Assembly (NCBI GenBank): GCA_025330725.1
Contig: JAIWND010000019.1
Coordinates: 597,806 to 661,805, forward strand
Source: Chlamydoabsidia padenii
Taxonomy: Eukaryota > Mucoromycota > Mucoromycetes > Mucorales > Cunninghamellaceae
Length of the DNA stretch: 64,000 bases
Reading direction: 5' to 3'
The first letter of the stretch is position 1. Each line of letters begins with the position of its first letter. A model generated the notes under the pieces. It was not told the origin of the DNA and ran no database searches. It saw only the letters and a program-made list of their open reading frames with translations. The translations under genes were made by a program, and so were the position numbers. Shown here in pieces: positions 55,922 through 64,000 of the stretch.

Positions 55922-58618
55922 AAGCTTGCCGCCAATTAGACGAATCTATATTGCGACGACGTTATCAACGGATGGATTCATTCGACTGCAGAGGAAAAGT
56001 CTTCGGGTGCAACAACCGCAAGTATAGATGGATCAACTTGAACGTCGTCCATAATATTGATCATGAAAGACCTGAAGCATTGGAGTTGCGTATGATTCGG
56101 GCAACTCCCATGCCTCAAGCGATCAAAACATTCATTACCTCGCGAATCGATGTCCACGATCTCAATGCTGTGGGCCTGTATGAGAAAGTTGTTGAAGAAT
56201 TTGGCTACGTTGTTAACCGGGGGCAAGTGTCCTCGGCCTGGCGCAATGCGTTCGTGGCGTCGTACAAGAAAGCCGAAGATCAACTTCAATCAAGTCGCAT
56301 CCTAGTAGAATTGCTACAAGAAGAATTGGATTGTGAGGAGGTAAGTAACAATTATGGGTTTAGTGAAGGATTCTGTAGGAAATGGTTGTGGGTGCGAAGA
56401 GTAACTACATATAGGGTATAGTACATAGCAAAGATACTGTAGTGTAGATTATTTGTCAATATTTACTAATAAACTTATTGATCTACCGTTGCATTTAATA
56501 TTGAATGATGTACTGTAGTTGATGTTTCGAAACACTGCTGGTGTAAAGTATTTGGGCTTTAAAACTGGCTTTTTTAATCTCCTTGTTCAAAGCGACCAGG
56601 TTACAGAATACCATGTCGACTCGACGTACAAAACGAATCGCGTCGGTTTTGAACTATTTGGTGTTGTTGCAAATGTCTACGGTTCAGGCTACCCCATTGC
56701 TTATTTGATTATGAAGGTTGACAGCAATGCCAATGCCTCATCTGAACCATATGCAGATACAGGAAGGATTGCAATCCTGAAGATTTTTTTTAGAGCGATG
56801 AAGGATCGGGGTTTGAACCCCACTTTCTTCTTTACCGACAAAGATCAAGCTGAAATCGCTGCAATTGAAGCTGTTTGGCCATCCAATGGTCGATCAATTG
56901 TTCGTTTGTGTCTTTGGCACTTGAAGAGAGCTGTCAAAACTAAGTTATCTAAACCAAAAACTACCATTCTCCCAATTTACAATGGATTCGATGCACACAA
57001 TGAATATGAGTTCGTTGATCCTAGCTTCGTTCCCGTTCACGATGCTCGAAGAAGGGGCGGAAATCTGTTAGCGACAATAAGCCAGAGAACTATTATATTG
57101 GAAATGATGGGGAAACATTACAACATGCACCACATGATTCCCGAAGGTAAATGTTTTTTCAGTAATTCGGAGCATTTACTAAAAAAGGAATTACAATTCA
57201 TGCATCAGGTCCGACATATCATCCATCAAATGATCAAATGAAGCAATTCGGACGCGTTCGACAGAAGAAATATACAACTACTGCCACGCCAACAACCTTC
57301 AGGACACTTGGGCATACCTGTATAGAAACTGGTATACTAAATCTGCATATGATCGCTGGGCGAAATCTGCCGTAAACGGTATGATCCCAATCGGAAAAAC
57401 GACCATGATGATTGAAGCCCACTGGAAGGTTTTAAAACGAACGCACTTGTACCATTATAATCGCGCAAGACTGGACTTGGTTACATTTGTAATCTTGAAA
57501 CATTATTACAGAAAACTGAAAGTAAAATATCAATCAATGGTGGTGTACCGGTCTGAAACATCAACATTTGAAGCACGGTTCATGGAAGAATGGATTAAAG
57601 GAAGGGCTGCACAGGTTTCCGGGCGCTACTACTCGACAAATTTGTCTCAGTGGGTATGTGGCTGTCCCGCGTTCTTGCACAGACCTGTCACACTATGCAA
57701 GCATTTAGTGAAAACATATTTGCTAGATCATGATGATTTGGTGAACAGAAGATTTTTTATAAAACGATCACACACGCCACCATTCATCAGTTTCCTGCAG
57801 GTAATATATATCTAATCGACCTAATTTATTTTAACTATGCTAATTATTTCTACGCGTAGACCATCAACCCCAATCCTTACCATCCTGGTAATCATCCTCG
57901 TGAAGGCGTTTTGCCTCGTCCTCCTATGCGACGTCCGTTATCCTATATTGCACATGATGCTGAATCACCGGCACTGATAATCCCACGCCGAAGACTAGAA
58001 CAGCAACAACCATCACCTTTCACTATCCCTGATTTGGTGATTCCACGCAGAAGGATTCCTAGGCGAGATCCAGAAGAAGGTTACCAAGGCAATGATGAAG
58101 CCCCTGTCGTGGATGAGGAGCGTAATTTGTTGGCGTTGGAAATCAGGTACAGGGATAAGCGTGCCGATGCGAGAAGGCTCAGAGAGCTATTAGCAAGAGT
58201 TGAAGAAGAAGAGGAGGAGGCAAGAGGCGATTATGCCAGTTTGTTGGAGGTGTCAAACCCAACACAAGCAACTGTGTTTTACCGTGCTCAGAATGATGGT
58301 AGTGTCGATGCTTACATTGAGGCTGTCATCCGAGAACGCCAACGTACAACTTTACCAAGAACGTGGCAAGACGATGATCCATATACAAGACACATCTAGT
58401 TTCAAAAAATAAAATGTCTTATGTCTTCTTTTTTTATGAGAAAAGCGAAAGAAAAAAAAATTTATCTTTGAGATCGCCCCAACTTTTTTTTTTTTTTTTT
58501 TTGGTTGTCAGGGTCCCCCCCCCTTTTTTTTTTTTCGCGAAAAAGAATCCCGTGCCTACGAAAAGCCTGGCGGGGGTTGAATTCTCAGCGATTTTTTTGT
58601 GAAGCTAAGGTCTCGTTT
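55921..58618 (+). mobile_element. MULE-type DNA transposon, copy 1
   Basis: Begins directly after the T43 tract and ends at about 58618, where sequence identity with the inverted copy (62269-64000) stops. It carries the transposase gene below and a 3' part with T19, C9 and T12 tracts at 58484-58533. The true left terminus and target-site duplication could not be identified, since the left side is lost in the homopolymer and minisatellite. Confidence 0.75.
55972..58399 (+). CDS. MULE transposase with SWIM zinc finger, possibly 5'-truncated
   Basis: Exons up to 56340, then 56519-57146, 57244-57800 and 57860-58399 stay open when spliced, giving about 697 residues from the Met at 55972. The order is a FAR1/FLYWCH-like N-terminal region (DCRGKVFGCNNRKYRW, RGQVSSAWRNAF), the MULE DDE core (EYHVDSTYKTNRVGFELFGVVANVYG with the first Asp, FFTDKDQAEIAAIEAVWP with the second, then LCLWHLKRAVKTKL) and a SWIM finger (WVCGCPAFLHRPVTLCKHLV, CxC...CxH). 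A Pro/Arg-rich and coiled-coil tail follows. The frame continues upstream into the T tract as Phe codons, so the original N-terminus may be missing. Intron 57147-57243 with an AAG acceptor is needed to avoid a stop. The third catalytic acidic residue was not pinned down. Confidence 0.8.
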
Positions 58619-59397
58619 CATTGATTGTGTGGTGGAGCTGATAGGCCGGGTGATTATGCCAACAATCATGCCACCTGGCGACAATCATCTTCTCTATGGC
58701 ATCAATCAACTTGCTAAACATCTCAATGAATACTCAAAAAAAGGTCAATTTGCCCAAGCTCTGGAAGTTACAAGAGCGTATGTTTGGAAAAGTGGCAAAT
58801 TTGTAGAAGGACTTATGGGGGATTGCCATGACATTCTGCACCTCTTGACTGACAACCCAGCTTTTAATAGCAGTTACGAAAAAGACCAAGTTAAATAAAA
58901 AAGCTTATGTTCAGAACTTGCAAATGGTTCATTTTTTGGTCCATATATACGTCTCTCTGAAAGTGGAAGCTGTGGTTATGAAGATTTTGGTGAATACGTG
59001 ACAAATTCTCTCAAAATGCACACATCCAAAAACCTTAACGAATGCTACTTTTCGGATTTCCTCTTCTTATCCAACCCAAATAAGGATATCAGCTATCCCG
59101 AGTCATTCAATGCATATGGTGATAGGTATAGCATGTGTGGAAGAATATGCTCCACCGTTAAAAGCGGCATCCACTTCTGGTGTTATTACGTGGAGTCGGG
59201 AGGGGTGATCAAAGTGGATAATATGACCAACGATGTCACAAACATCCACAAGTCTTTAAGCGGCAAATACAGAAATACAGTATTAACACTTTACAGGAAG
59301 GAAAAGCCGTTGAAGTTGAAAATATCAGTCCCTTCATCTAGTGATAATCCACTCACTATTCGGCTAAAGCTTCCCTCCAAAAGAAAAACTGGTAATT
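58619..59397 (+). pseudogene. Degenerate fragments, possibly ubiquitin-specific-protease-like
   Basis: Two adjoining frames look coding: 58619-58895 (HLLYGINQLAKHLNEYSKKGQFAQALE and LTDNPAFNSSY) and, after a frame change at the A-rich stretch near 58895, about 58903-59397 (SELANGSFFGPYIRL, RYSMCGRICSTVKSGIHFW, CYYVESGGVIKVDNMTNDV, YRNTVLTLYRKEKPLKL). The H-F-W-C-Y-Y-V...KVDN...VLTLYRK layout resembles the His-box end of USP domains, but there is no visible Cys box and the match is by eye only. The reading frame begins inside MULE sequence, so this is a chimeric or captured fragment rather than an intact gene. Confidence 0.35.
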
Positions 59398-59688
59398 AGT
59401 TTCTTTTTTTTTCTTTTCTTTTGTTTTTATATAAACATTGATCTACTTTATTTTTTATTCATACTATATGCCGTTCTAATATGATCCGCGAAAAGCTCTT
59501 CAAATTTCCCTAAAATAGAATAAAATTTGATGCATGAAAAAGGGAGAGATCATAATTGAACTTTACAATCTGGACTGGATATGCCCTTTTCAGAATAATA
59601 GTTAAAGGAGATTGCTTTTTCCTTACATAATACAGTAGTGTAGAAAACTTGTTAGGTCGTCAGTTAAATATCACAAAAGACATTCCCA

Positions 59689-59689
<1 letters not shown>
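59398..59689. other. Non-coding spacer
   Basis: AT-rich sequence before the A60 tract. No feature seen. Confidence 0.4.

Positions 59690-59749
<60 letters not shown>
59690..59749. repeat. A60 homopolymer
   Basis: Uninterrupted run of 60 A, followed by GAGTACCCCC and the block of GAGTGTACCCCC/GAGGGTAC repeats. Confidence 0.9.
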
Positions 59750-59751
<2 letters not shown>

Positions 59752-59754
59752 TTA

Positions 59755-59905
59755 GAGAGTACCCCCAAAGTCCGCCACGAATTTGAGTGTACCCCCAGAA
59801 TTTTGAGGGTACACCTAAAATTTTGAGGGTACCCCGAAAATATCGACACCCCAAAAGGTGGTGATGTGGAGGCAAAAGGTGAAGGTGGTGATGTGAAGGC
59901 AAAGT
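59755..59905 (-). repeat. TTTTGAGGGTACCC repeats plus inverted minisatellite units
   Basis: GAGAGTACCCCC, GAGTGTACCCCC, AATTTTGAGGGTACACC and AAATTTTGAGGGTACCCC occur in tandem (59755-59838). GGTGGTGATGTGGAGGCAAAAGGTGAAGG follows, the reverse complement of the 55.3-kb minisatellite. This mirrors the order palindrome then minisatellite seen at 55222. Confidence 0.75.
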
Positions 59906-60554
59906 GCGGCAACGATTGGGCACAATTGCATGTAAAAATGGAAATTACTTATGCTAAGTTTTAAGTCTGCCTTTGGTAATTTTTTCTCTTTGAATTTTTG
60001 TAAATAGATGAAATGTGGTGCATAACATAAGAATAAAAGCAAATATAGTGTTGGTGAATAAGAGCAGAACGATTTACGGATTTATTTTTTATTTTTTTAC
60101 AAGTGAGAAAATACGCTGCGAGTTGCAGGAACAATAGAAAAATTGGTATCATTAATTAATCATTGGAGTAAGGTGGATGGGTGAGATGAAATAAGGAAGT
60201 TCATATTAACGAACGCTTGACACAACCAGGCCGACAATCAAATTTGTTGATAAGATTTCCACAAAGAACGTTTTGTCGTGGTATTGATTCGAATTTGTGT
60301 CCATGGTATACAACCAGTTCCTTGATTGATTTAAGTTCTCTATGGATTCAATAAAAAATGTGAACGCTGTTCATACGACAAATCCATGATTTATAGGCAA
60401 TTGTTTTCATACTTGACAAATTTTCGTATATCCATGGGATCCGTGGATAAGCCAGCGTAGTCCAGAACAACAAGCCGTACGGAAAAGTTGGTTGATTTCG
60501 CAAACATAATCAAATCTTAGGCAGATATAAAAAAAAGTGAGTAACTATTAACTT
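59906..60554. other. Non-coding spacer
   Basis: No reading frame with protein-like composition. Flanks the 3' end of the leftward gene. Confidence 0.4.
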
Positions 60555-61690
60555 TCAGTTTCGTTGCTGTCTACCTTGCATATCGCCATGCTTATGCCGA
60601 ACACTGTCCATGAGTTTGAGGTTCGGCTTTGTATCACGTTGGCATAATTTCGATCCAGAGGAGCACATGGGGGATAAAAAGACTTTCGCACAGTGACATT
60701 TGATACGGAGGCAATCTGTCATCTTTTGTATTGACTTGGTCTTGTTTTCCACAGGTTCGTTTGTGCGTGATTTTCGTGCATAACCGATATTGATCCAACC
60801 ATGTGATTCCATTGATGCGTCCAAAAACGATTTCGTGTTGAAGGTGATTTTCAAGACTTCATCTATAAAAAAAAGGACTGTTTGTTTTTGCACTTTTGTT
60901 TTTTAGTGACATGCACCGTAATTTATATACTCACCCCAATGGTCTTGCTTGACAATCCAAAAAGGTCGTCGCTTTTCTCTTTTGCTACCGATGCATGCAA
61001 CTTGCGAGTAGCCAAATCGACCATCCTTTGACAACCAATCAGTCACTTGTTTGGGAGAGTAAATGTCAACTATATCCGGCATAAAGCTCTTGACAAAGTC
61101 AAATAATTCGATGTTGTTCCAATGACCAAATGTGTATAATTCTTTGTTCACTGGTGCATCTTTCGATGCGATGCAGTTGAAGAAATCAAGTACACAGTGT
61201 TTCGTTGGCTTTACTAAGTGGTTGAGACAATATCAGCATTCACACAATCAGCTTCACAATGCACTCGAATAAGCAATCACTTACAATTATTGTAGGTAGA
61301 CTTGTCAGAAGAAACAGATGAAGAATCAGAGCCTACGGCAAAACATAATAAAAAAAGTGAGTGCCATTTCTTTCACAAGTTGTTGTCATTGTTTTGTTTT
61401 GTTTTTGCCTACAGTTTATCGCTTCATCAATACTAATCACCGTCTTTACAATACGAGGAGAAGAGGGAGGGGTGTCAACATAACGATGATATGTAAAAGG
61501 TTCCCGCGCAGCAACTTGTTTGCCAATTGTGAAAGGGCGTCGGTTGCCTTCGCCGCTTGTATAGATAACTTCCAATGGCGGATGATAAGAGTTAACGATT
61601 GCTTTACATTTAACGCGATTGGCATTTGTTACTTCTTCTCCCAATACCATACAACAGGCTTGCCCCCTAGTAATTACTGTCATAAAGAAT
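60555..61690 (-). CDS. Unknown protein inside the transposon-rich interval
   Basis: Minus-strand coding segments link with plausible splice sites. They are about 61690-61410 (VITRGQACCMVLGEEVTNAN, YTSGEGNRRPFTIGKQ, RIVKTVISIDEAI), 61332-61285 (SDSSSVSSDKSTYNN), 61214-60935 (KPTKHCVLDFFNCIASKDAP, KELYTFGHWNNIELFDFVKS, WLSKDGRFGYSQVACIGSKR) and 60861-60555 (DEVLKITFNTKSFLDASME, CHCAKVFLSPMCSSGSKLC). The last exon has a Cys/His cluster (CLRIKCHCAKV...CSSGSKLCQRD) that could bind zinc. I recognise no family. Position between two inverted MULE copies suggests an element-borne or captured gene. The start is not determined and the first segment may run into minisatellite-derived sequence. Confidence 0.45.
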
Positions 61691-61812
61691 GTAAGATAGT
61701 GAAAATGAAAAAATCGATGCCATTTTTCAGCCTGTGCGACATCGGTTTCCTCAGAGTGCGATATGGTTTTCTGAAAAGAGTGCGCCTCCACGTCACCACC
61801 TTTCGCCTTCAC

Positions 61813-61846
61813 GGAGTCTTCTTGAAGCTCACTGGGGTACTCGAGG

Positions 61847-61909
<63 letters not shown>
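61813..61909 (+). repeat. 35-bp cassette followed by T62 (copy 2)
   Basis: Same cassette as at 55843, here joined through its T tract to the 3'-truncated Tc1-like coding fragment on the minus strand. Confidence 0.85.
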
Positions 61910-62285
61910 CATGCTGCTCCATTTCATCGAGAGTCATTTTTAGGAAACTTATGTAGTGGCTAGTCACAGTCCCTGAGCTTACATACCCTTCCGTCCTTCT
62001 CTTCTTTGCAGGTCTTGGTTTTTTTACGCCAACTGTGAACAAACCTGCGGCTGAGATAGAACCCAGTATCGATGTTGTGTTTGCTCTCGTAGTAGGCCGA
62101 GTAACAATGGCACGCGTACCTTTTTTGTACCAAGCTCTTGAGCGTTTCATATTGACATCAAAAGCTGACTCGTCAAGAAACACGCAATTCGTCAAAAAAT
62201 TTATATCAGTATTTTCCCATTTACGAACCCAATCATGTCTCTCTTCAATCTTTGCTGGGCTGTTTCTTTCACGAGACCTTAGCTT
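61910..62285 (-). pseudogene. Truncated Tc1/mariner-type DDE transposase fragment
   Basis: The minus-strand frame shows NCVFLDESAFDVNMKRSRAWYKKGTRA, the first catalytic Asp block of Tc1/mariner or IS630-like DDE_3 enzymes, then SILGSISAAGLFTVG and VTSHYISFLKMTLDEME. It is cut at its 3' end by the A62 tract, read as poly-Lys, before the last catalytic residue, and at its 5' end joins the terminal bases of the MULE copy (MKLRSR). It is therefore a relic without helix-turn-helix domain and not an active enzyme. Confidence 0.75.
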
Positions 62286-64000
62286 CACAAAAAAATCGCT
62301 GAGAATTCAACCCCCGCCAGGCTTTTCGTAGGCACGGGATTCTTTTTCGCGAAAAAAAAAAAAGGGGGGGGGGACCCTGACAACCAAAAAAAAAAAAAAA
62401 AAAGTTGGGGCGATCTCAAAGATAAATTTTTTTTTCTTTCGCTTTTCTCATAAAAAAAGAAGACATAAGACATTTTATTTTTTGAAACTAGATGTGTCTT
62501 GTATATGGATCATCGTCTTGCCACGTTCTTGGTAAAGTTGTACGTTGGCGTTCTCGGATGACAGCCTCAATGTAAGCATCGACACTACCATCATTCTGAG
62601 CACGGTAAAACACAGTTGCTTGTGTTGGGTTTGACACCTCCAACAAACTGGCATAATCGCCTCTTGCCTCCTCCTCTTCTTCTTCAACTCTTGCTAATAG
62701 CTCTCTGAGCCTTCTCGCATCGGCACGCTTATCCCTGTACCTGATTTCCAACGCCAACAAATTACGCTCCTCATCCACGACAGGGGCTTCATCATTGCCT
62801 TGGTAACCTTCTTCTGGATCTCGCCTAGGAATCCTTCTGCGTGGAATCACCAAATCAGGGATAGTGAAAGGTGATGGTTGTTGCTGTTCTAGTCTTCGGC
62901 GTGGGATTATCAGTGCCGGTGATTCAGCATCATGTGCAATATAGGATAACGGACGTCGCATAGGAGGACGAGGCAAAACGCCTTCACGAGGATGATTACC
63001 AGGATGGTAAGGATTGGGGTTGATGGTCTACGCGTAGAAATAATTAGCATAGTTAAAATAAATTAGGTCGATTAGATATATATTACCTGCAGGAAACTGA
63101 TGAATGGTGGCGTGTGTGATCGTTTTATAAAAAATCTTCTGTTCACCAAATCATCATGATCTAGCAAATATGTTTTCACTAAATGCTTGCATAGTGTGAC
63201 AGGTCTGTGCAAGAACGCGGGACAGCCACATACCCACTGAGACAAATTTGTCGAGTAGTAGCGCCCGGAAACCTGTGCAGCCCTTCCTTTAATCCATTCT
63301 TCCATGAACCGTGCTTCAAATGTTGATGTTTCAGACCGGTACACCACCATTGATTGATATTTTACTTTCAGTTTTCTGTAATAATGTTTCAAGATTACAA
63401 ATGTAACCAAGTCCAGTCTTGCGCGATTATAATGGTACAAGTGCGTTCGTTTTAAAACCTTCCAGTGGGCTTCAATCATCATGGTCGTTTTTCCGATTGG
63501 GATCATACCGTTTACGGCAGATTTCGCCCAGCGATCATATGCAGATTTAGTATACCAGTTTCTATACAGGTATGCCCAAGTGTCCTGAAGGTTGTTGGCG
63601 TGGCAGTAGTTGTATATTTCTTCTGTCGAACGCGTCCGAATTGCTTCATTTGATCATTTGATGGATGATATGTCGGACCTGATGCATGAATTGTAATTCC
63701 TTTTTTAGTAAATGCTCCGAATTACTGAAAAAACATTTACCTTCGGGAATCATGTGGTGCATGTTGTAATGTTTCCCCATCATTTCCAATATAATAGTTC
63801 TCTGGCTTATTGTCGCTAACAGATTTCCGCCCCTTCTTCGAGCATCGTGAACGGGAACGAAGCTAGGATCAACGAACTCATATTCATTGTGTGCATCGAA
63901 TCCATTGTAAATTGGGAGAATGGTAGTTTTTGGTTTAGATAACTTAGTTTTGACAGCTCTCTTCAAGTGCCAAAGACACAAACGAACAATTGATCGACCA
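62269..64000 (-). mobile_element. MULE-type DNA transposon, copy 2, inverted and cut by window edge
   Basis: Every landmark maps to copy 1 by x = 120887 - position (stop codon 62488 to 58399, open-frame ends 63072 to 57815, 63506 to 57381, 63646 to 57241). There is thus no net indel over 1,732 bp. The only differences noticed are two compensating homopolymer changes (A18 G10 here, T19 C9 in copy 1). The transposase C-terminal half is encoded at 62488-64000 with the same exon structure. The N-terminal half lies beyond the window. Confidence 0.85.
62488..64000 (-). CDS. MULE transposase, copy 2 (5' part outside window)
   Basis: Minus-strand exons equivalent to 56887-57146, 57244-57800 and 57860-58399 of copy 1 (here to about 63741, then 63643-63087 and 63027-62488). 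It contains LCLWHLKRAVKTKL, the SWIM finger WVCGCPAFLHRPVTLCKHLV and the Pro/Arg-rich tail, apparently identical to copy 1. The DDE core lies mostly outside. Identity of the two copies suggests one was made from the other recently, or that the pair arose by inverted duplication. Confidence 0.8.

Noticed and set aside
55276..56421. Long open frames rich in His/Leu/Pro or Thr/Phe/Cys over the minisatellite
   Set aside because: They are translations of a 21-bp repeat whose length is a multiple of three, so open frames arise in all phases. Only the part after 55921 is transposase.
59660..59923. Phe-rich open frames across the A60 tract
   Set aside because: Translation of the homopolymer on the opposite strand.

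Overview
The window is nuclear DNA of an early-diverging fungus, most likely a member of the Mucorales. The reasons are intron-rich genes with short introns (about 50-100 nt, GTAAGT-type donors), AT-rich intergenic DNA full of long homopolymers, and a rhizoferrin-type NIS siderophore synthetase, an enzyme class tied to mucoralean iron uptake. No rRNA, tRNA or CRISPR locus was found. Gene structures below are spliced by eye from donor/acceptor sites plus reading frame and family conservation. Where exon lengths are given they sum to a multiple of three.

Positions 1-28 kb form a gene-dense housekeeping block: a partial SLX4-like repair scaffold (-), ribosomal protein eL27 (+), a TPR-like protein of unknown function (-), the NIS synthetase (+), a SulP sulfate permease with STAS domain (+), a KREV-1/Ras2-type GTPase (-), a Ctk2/cyclin-K-like cyclin (+), a decayed methylmalonate-semialdehyde dehydrogenase pseudogene, a small membrane protein, a BCAS3-like WD40 protein (+), a Pap1-type bZIP factor (-), a UBC6-type tail-anchored E2 (-), a mitochondrial PDH-kinase-like protein (+), an intronless amidohydrolase (+) and a small acidic protein (+).

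Positions 28-42 kb mix repeats and genes: three copies of a dispersed dimeric non-coding repeat, a 278-bp tandem duplication, a seven-exon orphan gene with a degraded relative 1.6 kb upstream of it, a 2H-phosphoesterase-like protein, an NmrA-like oxidoreductase, the co-chaperone SGT2 and a tail-anchored acyl-CoA-binding protein. Positions 42.9-50.3 kb hold one very large XMAP215/ch-TOG microtubule polymerase gene with five HEAT/TOG-like blocks. A small nuclear-type protein and a Grainyhead/CP2 transcription factor follow.

From about 55.2 kb the character changes completely. There is a 21-bp minisatellite, 43-62 nt homopolymer tracts, a MULE-type transposon, a truncated Tc1/mariner DDE fragment, degenerate USP-like coding fragments, an unknown element-associated gene, and a second MULE copy in inverted orientation running off the right edge. 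The two MULE arms (about 1.73 kb visible in common) appear nearly identical.

Two observations cut across the window. First, a motif close to GGCGGGATTTGAAAT recurs more than 20 times, always outside coding sequence and often 60-130 bp upstream of a start codon. Second, at least one gene (the Ras-like GTPase), and perhaps a second (SGT2), can only be spliced cleanly by assuming a 2-nt microexon.
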